Numbered from the stretch's first letter, positions 43,441-53,355 are shown. The stretch is DNA of 64,000 nucleotides from DATDIC01 sp963777625 (GCA_963777625.1 CAVZRO010000021.1:62001-126000), one strand, 5' to 3'. Translations and numbers: made by a program. Notes: a model not told the origin generated them from the letters alone.

Positions 43441-46400
43441 ATGGATTCAGTGGACGAAGACCTGACGAAGGAATTGCGCGTCCTGTTCGAACAGGACTGG
43501 TACCTGAGCCACTATCCCGACGTCCAGGTATCCGGCATGGACCCGCTGGCCCATTACATCCGATTTGGCGTCAATGAAGGTCGCGATCCCAACCGTTTCT
43601 TTGATGGCGCCTGGTACCGCGCGCATTACGCCGACGTCGCGGCCACCGCTATCGACCCGCTGGTGCATTATCTGCGCGTCGGCGCGCCCGAACTGCGCAA
43701 CCCGCATCCGCATTTCGACGCTGCCTGGTACGCCGAACAACATGTGGAAGCCGCCGGCAACCCGCTGGTTTATCATCTGCTGTTCGGCCGGGGTCGCGGC
43801 TGGCCAACCGAACGGCCGATCCGTATTGCCGACTTCCTTCCCTCCACATCCACGCCGCCGCCCGCACCGCCCGGCCTGGTCGTAGATGTCGTCATCCCGG
43901 CCTATCGAGGCTTGTCGGAAACGAAGCGTTGCCTCGACGCCGTGCTCGCCGACCCCAACCGGCCGGCCGGCCGCGTCATCGTGGTCGACGATTGCTCACC
44001 CGAACCGAACCTCTCCGCCTGGCTGCAGGAGCTAAAGTCCGCCGGTCGCATCCTGCTGCTGCGCAACCAGCGGAACCGCGGCTTCGTCGCCTCCACAAAT
44101 GCCGGTATCGAAGCCGCCGGAGAACACGACGTCGTCCTGCTCAACAGCGATACCGAGGTTCCGCCTGGCTGGCTCGCCCGTCTTGCCGGGCATGCCTATT
44201 CCGCCTCGCGCATCGCCTCCGTCTCGCCGTTTTCCAACAACGCCACCATCTGCGGTTATCCCAGCATTGCCGGCGGACCACCGGCCTTCGACCTGCCCGT
44301 CGCCACGCTGGACGAGGCCTGCCGCACCGCCAATGGCGCCCGCCACATCCAAGTCCCGACCACGGTCGGCTTCTGCATGTATCTCCGCCGCACCGCGCTT
44401 AGGGATGTCGGCCTGTTCGACGCCGCCACCTTCGGCCGCGGCTACGGCGAAGAAAACGATTTCTGCCTGCGCGCCACCGCCCGCGGCTGGCACCATTTGC
44501 TGGCCTGCGACACCTTCGTTTTCCACGCCGGCAAGGTCAGCTTCGGCGCCGATGGCGACCGTCAGTCCGCGCAGGGCCAGACGCTGCTCGCCAAACGCTG
44601 GCCGCACTATGCACGGCTGATCGACCAGCACATCCGCGAGGATGAGGCCGGTCCCGCCCGCCTCGCCGCCACCGCCGCGCTGTTCCGCCATCTCGGTCGG
44701 CCGGTCACCCTGCTGGTCACCCACGCGCTCGGCGGCGGCGTGCGACGTCACATCAGCGATCTGATTCGCCGTTCTGGCGACCGCGCCAATTTCCTGCTTT
44801 TGGAATCGACTGCTCGCGGCATCGCGCTGTCCGTGCCGGCGCTGCCGGGCCATTCCGTCGCGATGCTGCCGGCCGAGCAGATCGACGGCATCGCCGCCAT
44901 TCTGCGCTCGGCCGGCGTCAGCCGACTGCATATCCATCACCTGCTCGGAATGGACCTCGACCTGCGGCACCTCGTCCACGCGCTCGACGTGCCGTTCGAC
45001 GTCACTGTGCACGACTATTACACCATCTGTCCGCAGGTGAACCTGCTGCCCTGGCTCGATGCGCACTATTGCAACGAGCCTTCGCCGGCAGTTTGCAACG
45101 CCTGCATCGCGGATCGGCCCAGCCACGACGCACGCGACATCACCTCCTGGCGCCTCCAGCATTCCTGGCTGTTCCATGAGGCCGATCGCGTCATCTGCCC
45201 GTCGCAGGATGTGCATGCGCGGTTGGCCCGCTTCGGGCTCGCGGCACGCACCATCGTCGTCCCGCACGATCCCGTGGCAGCCAGTCCCTGGCCATCATCG
45301 CCGCCCCGCCTGGCGCGCGCCGGCAAGCTGCGCATCGCGCTGATCGGCGTACTGGCTCAGCAGAAAGGCGCCTCCACCGTCGCGTCCGTTCTGGAAGCCG
45401 CCGATCCGGAGGAGTTCGATGTCCGCCTGATCGGCTATCCGGAACACGAGCTGCCTGCCGCCATCCGCCGCCGAATTCGCAGTACCGGCGAATATAAGGA
45501 CGATCAGCTTCCTGCCTTGCTTGCCAAGATCAATCCGCACGTGGTCTGGTTTCCCGCGCAGTGGCCGGAGACTTACAGCTACACGCTCAGCGCCGCGATC
45601 GACGCCGGCCTGCCGATCGTTGCCAGCTGCATCGGCGCCTTCCCAGAGCGGCTGGAGGGTCGGCCGCTGACTTGGCTGGTGGATCCCGCCTCCCCACCGT
45701 GCGACTGGATCGAGACGTTCACCACCGTCCGCGCCGTACTCTCCGCCCGCGTGCCGGTCACTGCCACGCAACGACCCGCGCATCCCGATTTTTATACCGA
45801 CAGCTATGTGCCCCCTGCCACCCGCCGCTCGCGCGATGCGGCGGCCCGGCGCCGTATTGTGCTTATCCCGGAACGGTTCACCACCGGCGCGCTCACCCCG
45901 TGTGCCTATATCCGGCTGATCCAGCCTTTCGATCATCTCGCCGCCACCGCCGGCTTCGAACTCATTGTCACCGACCCGGCTGACGCGCTGCACTATCAAC
46001 CGGATCTGATCGTCACCCAGCGTCACGCAGTCACCGGCGGCGAGGCTGGTCAGGCATTGCTGCGCCATTGTCGTCAGCACCGCATCCTGCTGCTGTACGA
46101 TCTCGACGATGATCTGCTGGGACTGCCGCGTACGCATCCGGACGCGAGCCGGCTGCGTCCCCTGCTCCGCGATATCGAACGCATGCTGCGGGGCGCCAGC
46201 GCGGTCTGGGTCTCCACGCCCGAGTTGCTCAAGCGGATCCGCCGCCTGCGCAATGGGGTTCAACTGATGCCAAACGGCCTGGACGAGCGCCTATGGGCCG
46301 ACCCTCCGGCGACCCGTCTTGGCCGTCAGGCACCAGTGCGCATCCTGTTCATGGGCACGCTGACCCACGATGCCGACTTCGCCCTGGTCGAACCCGCGCT

Positions 46401-46965
46401 CGCCCGTCTGCAAGCGGAGTTTCCCGGCCGCGTCAGCTTTGACATGATCGGCGTCAGCGGGCGGCAGGACCTGCCCGCCTGGGTCAATCGCGTCCCGCTG
46501 GCGATCAGTGCCAATCTTTCTTATCCCGGGTTCGTCAACTGGCTCATCCACCAGCCGGGCTGGGACATCGGCATCGCGCCGCTGGCCGGCAGCAGCTTCA
46601 ACGCTGCCAAATCCGCCATCAAGGCAATGGACTATGCGGCGCTGGGGCTGGCCGTGCTGGCCTCCGACGTCCCCGCCTATCGCGGTGCGCTTTCGCCTGG
46701 CTCGCTGGTCCCCAACACCGAAACCGCCTGGTATGAGGCACTCAGCCGGCTTGTTCGCGATCCCGCCCACCGGCATCGCATGGCGGCCGGCGCCAGGGCC
46801 TGCTTCACCGAACGCTGGACCCTGGCGGCGCAGACCGATCTTCGCCGTGCCGCCCTGGAAGCCGCCGTCGCCCTGAAATCCGCTCCCCGCCGCCCGGCGA
46901 CGCCGTCCGCGCCGCTCACGCCAGCGCCGGTACCAATGACGGCGCACGCTGAAACGCCAGCATGA
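43441..46965 (+). CDS. Large multidomain glycosyltransferase (GT2 plus two GT4-like domains)
   Basis: The 1174-residue protein has four parts. Residues 20-121 hold three 38-residue repeats starting at W20, W58 and W96 (WYLSHYPDV...DPLAHYIRFGVNEGR type). A GT2 domain (about 148-400) shows VVIPAYRGLSETKRCLDAVL, VIVVDDCSPEPNLS, NRGFVASTNAGIEAA, VLLNSDTEVPPGW and FGRGYGEENDFCLRA. A GT4-like domain (about 415-770) has VTHALGGGVRRHISDLIRRS and ALIGVLAQQKGASTV. A C-terminal GT4-like domain (about 800-1140) has RILLLYDLDDDLLG, LMPNGLDERLWA and PLAGSSFNAAKSAIKAMDYA. No signal or membrane span. Such fused enzymes build cell-surface polysaccharide. No polymer-export genes lie nearby. Confidence 0.88.
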   Translation: MDSVDEDLTKELRVLFEQDWYLSHYPDVQVSGMDPLAHYIRFGVNEGRDPNRFFDGAWYRAHYADVAATAIDPLVHYLRVGAPELRNPHPHFDAAWYAEQHVEAAGNPLVYHLLFGRGRGWPTERPIRIADFLPSTSTPPPAPPGLVVDVVIPAYRGLSETKRCLDAVLADPNRPAGRVIVVDDCSPEPNLSAWLQELKSAGRILLLRNQRNRGFVASTNAGIEAAGEHDVVLLNSDTEVPPGWLARLAGHAYSASRIASVSPFSNNATICGYPSIAGGPPAFDLPVATLDEACRTANGARHIQVPTTVGFCMYLRRTALRDVGLFDAATFGRGYGEENDFCLRATARGWHHLLACDTFVFHAGKVSFGADGDRQSAQGQTLLAKRWPHYARLIDQHIREDEAGPARLAATAALFRHLGRPVTLLVTHALGGGVRRHISDLIRRSGDRANFLLLESTARGIALSVPALPGHSVAMLPAEQIDGIAAILRSAGVSRLHIHHLLGMDLDLRHLVHALDVPFDVTVHDYYTICPQVNLLPWLDAHYCNEPSPAVCNACIADRPSHDARDITSWRLQHSWLFHEADRVICPSQDVHARLARFGLAARTIVVPHDPVAASPWPSSPPRLARAGKLRIALIGVLAQQKGASTVASVLEAADPEEFDVRLIGYPEHELPAAIRRRIRSTGEYKDDQLPALLAKINPHVVWFPAQWPETYSYTLSAAIDAGLPIVASCIGAFPERLEGRPLTWLVDPASPPCDWIETFTTVRAVLSARVPVTATQRPAHPDFYTDSYVPPATRRSRDAAARRRIVLIPERFTTGALTPCAYIRLIQPFDHLAATAGFELIVTDPADALHYQPDLIVTQRHAVTGGEAGQALLRHCRQHRILLLYDLDDDLLGLPRTHPDASRLRPLLRDIERMLRGASAVWVSTPELLKRIRRLRNGVQLMPNGLDERLWADPPATRLGRQAPVRILFMGTLTHDADFALVEPALARLQAEFPGRVSFDMIGVSGRQDLPAWVNRVPLAISANLSYPGFVNWLIHQPGWDIGIAPLAGSSFNAAKSAIKAMDYAALGLAVLASDVPAYRGALSPGSLVPNTETAWYEALSRLVRDPAHRHRMAAGARACFTERWTLAAQTDLRRAALEAAVALKSAPRRPATPSAPLTPAPVPMTAHAETPA

Positions 46966-47074
46966 CCGTCCTTCTGGGGGGACCGGGCTCAACCACCTTG
47001 TCCGCCCGTGGACTGAGCCATCTAGACCAAGCGATCGTACTTTGAACGATCCCCCAGCGAGAGGATCGCCGGCA

Positions 47075-48133
47075 TCAGAGCCCGAACAGCAGGCGCGCGT
47101 TGCCGCCGGCGATCATCGCTTTCGTGACCGCATCCAGCGACGACGACGCCAGATGCCCCAGCGGGTCGTACTCGCCCATGTCGTACGGATAATCCGTGCC
47201 CATCAACACGTGGCTGGGGCCCAATAGCCCGACCAACGCCTCAAGCTGATGCGGTGTGAATACGACTGCATCCACATAGATACGCCTGAGATAGGCCGTG
47301 GGCGCATGCGGCAGGTCGCCGTGGCTGTCGCTGCGAGCACCCCAGGCATGGTCGATACGGCCGGAATAGGCGGGCAGGTAGCCGCCGCCATGCGCCGCGA
47401 TCAGCTTAAGGTCAGGGTGACGTTCGAGCACACCGTCGAAAATCAGGTAATGCAGCGCCATGGTTGTATCGAGCGGGTTACCGATGACGTTATTGAAATA
47501 GTAGCGCCCGAAACGGTGTGCCTCCGTAAATCCGCCCGGGTGTATCATTACCACCCCACCGAGTGCTTCGGCCTTGGCCCAGAATGGGGCGAATTCGGCA
47601 TCTGAGATTTCGCGGTCGCCCACATGGGTCAGTATCTGGACGCCCTTGCAGCCGAGCGTGCCCATGCAGTGGTCCAGTTCGCCGGCCGCCGCTGCACCGC
47701 CAACGCTCAGTGGCACCGTGCCAAGCGCAACCAGTCGGTCGGGGCGACGCGCCGCGAAAGCGGCAATGCCGTCATTCACCATGCGGCACGCGGCAACGGC
47801 GATATCGGGCGGAACGGCGTAGCCGCACTGCGGCGGGGCGGGCGAAACGATCTGGATGTCGATTCCCATGGCATCCATATCAACGAGCCTCAGTTCGAGG
47901 TCCGTCAGATTCCGGCGCCGGTCGGCGTCCTGGCGGCGCGTCAGTTCACGGGTTTCGTCGCTGTAGTGCTGCGTGCGCGGATCAGCCGCGAGATGCGGCC
48001 GGACGTGGTCGGCGGCTTCCGGCACCAGGATGTGCGCATGCATGTCGATGGTGGGAAAAGTCGGCCGTGGCGTCCGGCCGTTGCCGGGCCGGCGAGCGGC
48101 GGTGCGGTCATAGCGGTTCCAAGGAAGCGACAT
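47075..48133 (-). CDS. Amidohydrolase 2 family protein (ACMSD-like)
   Basis: The ATG at 48133 follows AGGAG. The 352-residue metal-dependent hydrolase/decarboxylase has the first metal motif IDMHAHILVPEAA (about 29-41), LVDMDAMGIDIQIVSPAPPQ, the second metal His in GGVVMIHPGGF, KLIAAHGGGYLPAYSGRIDH and the Asp of VLMGTDYPYDMGEYDP. The order matches aminocarboxymuconate-semialdehyde decarboxylase relatives, which act on aromatic-ring-cleavage products; the true substrate is unknown. It is convergent with the glycosyltransferase gene and divergent from secD. Confidence 0.88.
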   Translation of the reverse strand: MSLPWNRYDRTAARRPGNGRTPRPTFPTIDMHAHILVPEAADHVRPHLAADPRTQHYSDETRELTRRQDADRRRNLTDLELRLVDMDAMGIDIQIVSPAPPQCGYAVPPDIAVAACRMVNDGIAAFAARRPDRLVALGTVPLSVGGAAAAGELDHCMGTLGCKGVQILTHVGDREISDAEFAPFWAKAEALGGVVMIHPGGFTEAHRFGRYYFNNVIGNPLDTTMALHYLIFDGVLERHPDLKLIAAHGGGYLPAYSGRIDHAWGARSDSHGDLPHAPTAYLRRIYVDAVVFTPHQLEALVGLLGPSHVLMGTDYPYDMGEYDPLGHLASSSLDAVTKAMIAGGNARLLFGL

Positions 48134-48324
48134 CGAGGATGCTCCTGCCGATCATGTTGGTTCTTGCTCTGCCTCGTTCGCTGGAGGCAGGCAAATCTTC
48201 GAAGCGGGGCTGGGCAATAGTCCCGTCGGTCGGTACCTCGAGGTCGGACAAGAGTGCTAATCCCCCTGTCCAAGGCGGCCCATAACGTCTAATCCGCCCC
48301 CATGCAGCCGATCCATGCCCGCCG

Positions 48325-49899
48325 ATGATGTATTTCAGCCGACTGAAGGCCACCCTGATCCTGGGAATCTGCCTGCTCGGGGCGATCCTGTGCATTCCGA
48401 ACGCCGCTCGCGCGCCTGCCTCGTGGCTGCCGTGGCGGCAAGTGCATCTCGGGTTGGATCTGCAGGGCGGCAGCTACCTGCTGATGCAGGTGGACATGGA
48501 GAGTGTGATCAAGCAGCGGCTGAACGGCCTGATCGACCAGGTCCGCCGGGCACTGGTGCAGCGCAGCCTGTTCTACCGGACGATCGAGGCGCAGCCGGCA
48601 CAAAACCGAGTGGTGGTACAACTGCGTGATCCGGGCCGGTTGCCGGATGCCTTGACCGCGTTGCGACCGCTCATCACGACCGAGGGGGCGATCGCCACGC
48701 CGGACCTGACACTGGCCTCCACGCCACAGGGGCAGGTCACCGTCACGCTGTCGCCGGTAGCGCTGCATGACCGGGCGGCGGCAGCCATGCAGCAATCGAT
48801 CGAGATCGTGCGCCGCCGGATCGATGCCACGGGCGTGGTGGACCCGCAGGTGACGCAACAGGGCGAGTCGCGGATCGTGGTGCAGCTTCCGGGGATCGGC
48901 GATCCGGAACGCATCAAGCAGTTGCTGGGCACGACGGCGCACATGACGTTCCAGCTTGTGGACGAGACGGCCAATCCGGGCGCGGCGGTGCCGCCGCCCG
49001 GCGCGCAGTTCCTGCCGATGCAGGACAATCCGAACCAAAAGATCGCGGTGTTCGACCGAGTGGATGTCGATGGTGGCGACCTGACGGATGCGCATGCCGG
49101 GACCGAATCGCAGACCGGGCAATGGGTGGTGAACTTCGCATTCAACAGCGTGGGTGCACGGCGGTTCGCCGACATCACGCGCGCCAATGTCGGACGCCGC
49201 TTCGCGATCGTGCTGGATAATAAAGTGATCAGCGCACCGGTGATCCGCGAGCCGATCCTGGGTGGCAGCGGTCAGATCAGCGGCAATTTCACCGCCACAT
49301 CCGCCTCCGACCTCGCCCTGCTGCTGCGGGCGGGCGCATTGCCGGCGCCGCTGACTGTGGTGGAACAGAACAGCATCGGGCCGGAATTGGGGGCGAACTC
49401 CATCCGGGCGGGGGCGATCGCGCTGGGCGTCGGGTTCCTGCTGGTGGTCGGGTTCATGGGGTTCTTCTACGGCCTGCTCGGCTGGTTCGCGAATATCTGC
49501 CTGGTGGTGAACCTGATCCTGATGCTGGCCGTCATGTCCTTGTTGCAGGCGACGCTGACGCTGCCTGGCATGGCGGGAATATTGCTGACGCTGGGCATGG
49601 CGGTGGACGCCAATATCCTGATCAATGAGCGGGTGCGTGAGGAGCAGCGCAACGGCCGGCCGCCGTTGCAGGCGCTTGAGCACGGGTTCCAGCGGGCCTA
49701 TCGTACTATCTTCGATTCCAACGCCACTGCGTTCCTGGCGCACGTGATGCTGTTTATCTTCGGCTCCGGTCCGGTGCGCGGCTTCGCGGTGACCATCACG
49801 GTGGGCATCGCGACCAGCCTGTTCACCGCCTGGAGCCTCACCCGCCTGCTGGTGTCGCGCTGGTATATCAGCACGCGCCCGCGGCTGTTGCCGGTCTGA
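48325..49899 (+). CDS. secD: Protein translocase subunit SecD
   Basis: SecD, with SecF, uses the proton gradient to assist Sec-dependent export from the periplasmic side. The 524-residue protein has an N-terminal span (ATLILGICLLGAILCIP), the D1 motif HLGLDLQGGSYLLMQVDM, P1 head region, VVDPQVTQQGESRIVVQLPG, and five C-terminal spans with GMAVDANILINERVREEQRN and PVRGFAVTITVGIATSLFTA. Two adjacent ATGs at 48325 and 48328 are possible starts. secF follows five bases later. yajC is not adjacent in this window. Confidence 0.97.
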   Translation: MMYFSRLKATLILGICLLGAILCIPNAARAPASWLPWRQVHLGLDLQGGSYLLMQVDMESVIKQRLNGLIDQVRRALVQRSLFYRTIEAQPAQNRVVVQLRDPGRLPDALTALRPLITTEGAIATPDLTLASTPQGQVTVTLSPVALHDRAAAAMQQSIEIVRRRIDATGVVDPQVTQQGESRIVVQLPGIGDPERIKQLLGTTAHMTFQLVDETANPGAAVPPPGAQFLPMQDNPNQKIAVFDRVDVDGGDLTDAHAGTESQTGQWVVNFAFNSVGARRFADITRANVGRRFAIVLDNKVISAPVIREPILGGSGQISGNFTATSASDLALLLRAGALPAPLTVVEQNSIGPELGANSIRAGAIALGVGFLLVVGFMGFFYGLLGWFANICLVVNLILMLAVMSLLQATLTLPGMAGILLTLGMAVDANILINERVREEQRNGRPPLQALEHGFQRAYRTIFDSNATAFLAHVMLFIFGSGPVRGFAVTITVGIATSLFTAWSLTRLLVSRWYISTRPRLLPV

Positions 49900-49904
49900 T
49901 CGCG

Positions 49905-50936
49905 ATGTTCCTGAGTTCCCTCCTGCGTCCGCATTTCCGGCTGGTTCCCGATGGGACGCGCATCCATTTCATGCGCGGCCGGTTCATGGGGCTGATCGTC
50001 TCGGCGGTGCTGTCCACCGCGTCGATCATCCTGTTCTTCCATCCCGGGCTGCATCTGGGGATCGACTTCTCCGGCGGCATCGTGATGGAGGTACGCACGC
50101 CGGGGCCAGCCGATTTCGGAAAGATCCGCGACGCGCTGGCGGCGGAGAACATCCCGCAGCAAGGCGTGCAGCGTTTCGGCGCGCCGGACGAGGTGCTGAT
50201 CAGGATCGGGGCGCAGGCCTCAGCGAAGTCGACCGATGCGATGGTGAACCAGGTACGCGCGGCCCTGGACAAGGCGGTGCCGGGGTCGAAGCTGCTGCGC
50301 ACCGATGCCATCGGCGCGTCGGTATCGGCCGAGCTGCTGCGCAACGGCATCCTGGCGCTGGTGGTCAGCCTGGCGATGATTCTGGTCTATATCTGGTTCC
50401 GTTTTGAATGGGAGTTCGCGGTCGGAGCAGTGGTGACATTGGTGCTGGACATCACCAAGGCGGTCGGATTTCTGGTGATCACGCGGTTCGATTTCGATCT
50501 CGTTATGGTGGCGGCGATCCTGACCATTCTGGGCTATTCCACCAACGACAAAGTGGTGGTGTATGACCGGGTGCGGGAGAATTTGCGCAAATACAAAACC
50601 TTGCCGCTGCGGGACCTGATCGATCTGTCGATCAACGAGACGTTGAGCCGGACGTTGGGCACCTCCATGACGCTGTTCCTGGCCGCCCTGCCGCTGGCGC
50701 TGTTCGGGCCGCGGTCGATTTCCGATTTCGCCTGGGTGATGCTGTTCGGAATTGTGGTGGGGACGTCGTCTTCCATCTTCATTGCGGCGCCTATTCTGTT
50801 GTTCCTTGGAGAGAATCGGTTGCGACGCGATTCCGTGACGGTCACGGCTGCCAAAGCACGCGCCGCCCAGCCTCCGCCGGCGAGGAACCCGGCGGCAAAA
50901 GCACGGAACGATGGCCCCGCCCTGCGGCGGCCGTAG
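49905..50936 (+). CDS. secF: Protein translocase subunit SecF
   Basis: The 343-residue protein has six membrane spans. The D1 motif is LHLGIDFSGGIVMEVRTPGP (about 50-69). The conserved segments are RTDAIGASVSAELLRNGILA, MVAAILTILGYSTNDKVVVY, DRVRENLRKYKTLPLRDLID, and NETLSRTLGTSMTLFLAALP. The last 40 residues are a low-complexity A/P/R-rich cytoplasmic tail. It forms the SecDF complex with the product of the gene five bases upstream. Confidence 0.97.
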   Translation: MFLSSLLRPHFRLVPDGTRIHFMRGRFMGLIVSAVLSTASIILFFHPGLHLGIDFSGGIVMEVRTPGPADFGKIRDALAAENIPQQGVQRFGAPDEVLIRIGAQASAKSTDAMVNQVRAALDKAVPGSKLLRTDAIGASVSAELLRNGILALVVSLAMILVYIWFRFEWEFAVGAVVTLVLDITKAVGFLVITRFDFDLVMVAAILTILGYSTNDKVVVYDRVRENLRKYKTLPLRDLIDLSINETLSRTLGTSMTLFLAALPLALFGPRSISDFAWVMLFGIVVGTSSSIFIAAPILLFLGENRLRRDSVTVTAAKARAAQPPPARNPAAKARNDGPALRRP

Positions 50937-50988
50937 CCGTCACCAATGAGGCGATCGTCGGCATCAGCGATACGGAAGCGCTGAAGGC

Positions 50989-52281
50989 TTGAGCGAGTCC
51001 AAGTCCCTCCCGGCGAGATCCCTCCCCCCGGCCGCTATGCTCGACCTGACGACACAGGTGGCCACCCTGCTGTTCGTCAACGGAGAGACCACCGAGCGCC
51101 TCGAACGCGAGTCGGGACGGATCGCCCGCACCCTTGGCTTCGATGCGGCACTCTTCGTTCGCTGGGGTGAGCTGACGATCCGGATCAACCAGCGCGGCAG
51201 CCCGAATGACGCGATTGTCGGGGCCGTTCCGGCGGGCGTCGATATGAGGAAAGTGACCGCCGTCCTGGCGCTGATCGACGAAGTATGCAGCTTGCGTCTG
51301 CCGGCAGAGGCGGTGTCGTCGAAACTGGATGCGATCCGGGCGTTACCGCCCGTCTCCGTGGCGCGATTCGCCGTACTGGCAGGGGCGGGAGCCGCGGCAC
51401 TTGGGGTGATCTTCGGCGCCGCCCATTTGTGGACCCTTGTGCTCATAGCGCTCAGCGCCAGCGCCGGCGGGTGCCTGCGACGCTGGCTCGGTGGCGTCAG
51501 CCGCAATTTGCTGATCCAGCCGTTTAGCGCCGCGCTACTTGCCGGAGTGGTCGGGGCGATTGCAGTTCGTCTGCATCTGAGCAGCGTGCTTCATCTCGTG
51601 GCGGTTTGTCCCTGTATGGTACTGGTGCCCGGCCCGCATCTGCTCAACGGCACGCTCGATTTTGCGCACGCGCGTATTTCGCTGGGCGCGGCGCGGATCG
51701 GCTTTGCGGGCCTGATCATCCTGATGATCTGTTCAGGGCTGCTGACGGGGCTTTTTCTGGGGGGCACGACCTTGCCGGTGTCCGGGCCGTCGTTTCCGGT
51801 ACCGCTGGGGTACGACGTCATCGCGGCGGGAATTGCCGTCTCTGCGTATGGGACGTTCTTTGCCATGCCGTGGCGCAAGCTGCCGATTCCCATGCTGATC
51901 GGGATGCTTGCACACGCCGTGCGCTGGGGACTGATGTCCGTCGCCGGAGCGAGCATAGAGATTGGTGCGCTCGGCGCCTGTCTCCTGGTGGGCGCCGTCG
52001 CCGCGCCGATTGCCGACCGGCTGCGCCTGCCGTTCGCGGCGCTCGCCTTCGCGTCCGTGGTATCGTTGATTCCCGGCGTTTTTCTGTTCCGGATGGCCGG
52101 AGGCCTGGTCGCACTGGTCGGGCTGGGAGAACGGACGCCGCCTGCACTGCTATCCGGAACCATCGCCGATGGCGGCATGGCGTTCCTGATCCTGCTCGCA
52201 ATGGCCTTCGGCCTGATCGTCCCCAAGCTGTGCATCGATCATGTCGCCGACCGGATCAGGGAACGCACACCCGCTCGCTGA
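50989..52281 (+). CDS. Threonine/serine exporter family protein (ThrE type)
   Basis: The 430-residue membrane protein combines the two ThrE halves. Residues about 17-130 are a cytoplasmic ThrE domain (DLTTQVATLLFVNGETTERL, HARISLGAARIGFAGLIILM follows later), and about nine spans follow. CPCMVLVPGPHLLNGTLDFA is the hallmark of the family, and a second span block ends IADGGMAFLILLAMAFGLIV. It exports small amino acids such as threonine. The TTG start at 50989 is the frame used here; ATG at 51037 is an alternative. It follows secF by 52 bases. Confidence 0.85.
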   Translation: MSESKSLPARSLPPAAMLDLTTQVATLLFVNGETTERLERESGRIARTLGFDAALFVRWGELTIRINQRGSPNDAIVGAVPAGVDMRKVTAVLALIDEVCSLRLPAEAVSSKLDAIRALPPVSVARFAVLAGAGAAALGVIFGAAHLWTLVLIALSASAGGCLRRWLGGVSRNLLIQPFSAALLAGVVGAIAVRLHLSSVLHLVAVCPCMVLVPGPHLLNGTLDFAHARISLGAARIGFAGLIILMICSGLLTGLFLGGTTLPVSGPSFPVPLGYDVIAAGIAVSAYGTFFAMPWRKLPIPMLIGMLAHAVRWGLMSVAGASIEIGALGACLLVGAVAAPIADRLRLPFAALAFASVVSLIPGVFLFRMAGGLVALVGLGERTPPALLSGTIADGGMAFLILLAMAFGLIVPKLCIDHVADRIRERTPAR

Positions 52282-52386
52282 GCGCCGATATGGTTGTAAT
52301 GAGCGGCATCCGGTGGAGTCGTGATTCCAGTTGACCCGTAGTACGCTGCCGGCCATTGCGTGCAGGCAAGAGCGGGAGGTAACCGG

Positions 52387-53355
52387 ATGATCAAGCAGCC
52401 CCAGAAATACACGGACATGTCCGATCCACAGGCGCGGCCCCGCTATGCCGGGATCGCCAGCTTCTTTCGCGCGCCGTTCGCGGACACGCTGGACGATGTC
52501 GATATCGGGATAATCGGTGTGCCGTTCGATGGTGGGGTGACCAACCGCACCGGCGCGCGGCACGGTCCTCGTGCGGTGCGGGACCAAAGCTCGCTGCTGC
52601 GCCGGTTCAACACCGCCACCGGGGTGCGCCCGTTCGAGGCGACGCGCGTGCGCGATCTCGGCGATTGCTGGATCGAGCAGCCGTTCACGCTAGAAGGCGC
52701 GCTGGCGGAGATTGTCGCGTTCTATCGCACCGTCGTCGCCGGAAATGTGGTGCCTCTCTCGGTGGGCGGCGATCATTCGATCAGCCTGCCGATCCTGCGG
52801 GCGGTGGCGGCGAAAGGCCCGGTCGGGATGATCCATATCGACGCGCATTGCGACACGGGCGACGATTACCTGGGGTCGCGCTTCCACCATGGAGCGCCGT
52901 TTCGCAGGGCGGTTGACGAAGGGCTGCTGGACCCGAAGCGGGTGATCCAGATCGGCATCCGCGGCACCACCAATGATCCGGACATGTGGGGGTTCAGCCA
53001 GCGCAGCGGAATGCGCGTGCTGCCGATGGACGAGTTTCAAGACAAAGGCTGGCAATACGCCGCCGAGGAAGCGCACCGCGTCGTCGGGCGGGGGCCGGTG
53101 TACCTGACCTACGATATCGACAGCCTCGATCCGTCGCAGGCACCTGGCACGGGTACGCCGGAGGCCGGCGGTATCAGCGTACGAGAGGCGTTGCGCCTGC
53201 TGCGCAACCTGCGCAGGATTGATTTCATTGGCGGCGATCTGGTGGAGGTTGCGCCGCCGTTCGATACGGGCAGTATCACCGCCTTCAATGGCGCCTCGAT
53301 CCTGTTTGAGATCCTTTGCCTGCTGGTCGAGGCCCGCCAGTCCCGGCAAACGTGA
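52387..53355 (+). CDS. Agmatinase-family ureohydrolase
   Basis: The ATG at 52387 follows GGGAGGTAA. The 322-residue protein has the di-manganese motifs SVGGDHSIS (H130), MIHIDAHCDTGDD (D152, H154, D156) and YDIDSLDPSQAPGTGTPEAG (D243, D245). The family includes agmatinase (agmatine to putrescine and urea), guanidinobutyrase and related enzymes; sequence alone does not fix the substrate. It is a separate transcription unit between the ThrE-type gene and the DegP-type gene, 35 bases before the latter. Confidence 0.93.
   Translation: MIKQPQKYTDMSDPQARPRYAGIASFFRAPFADTLDDVDIGIIGVPFDGGVTNRTGARHGPRAVRDQSSLLRRFNTATGVRPFEATRVRDLGDCWIEQPFTLEGALAEIVAFYRTVVAGNVVPLSVGGDHSISLPILRAVAAKGPVGMIHIDAHCDTGDDYLGSRFHHGAPFRRAVDEGLLDPKRVIQIGIRGTTNDPDMWGFSQRSGMRVLPMDEFQDKGWQYAAEEAHRVVGRGPVYLTYDIDSLDPSQAPGTGTPEAGGISVREALRLLRNLRRIDFIGGDLVEVAPPFDTGSITAFNGASILFEILCLLVEARQSRQT

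Noticed and set aside
44032..45267. 411-codon minus-strand frame
   Set aside because: Antisense to the large glycosyltransferase; composition artefact.
48289..49743. 484-codon minus-strand frame
   Set aside because: Antisense to secD, which is unmistakable.
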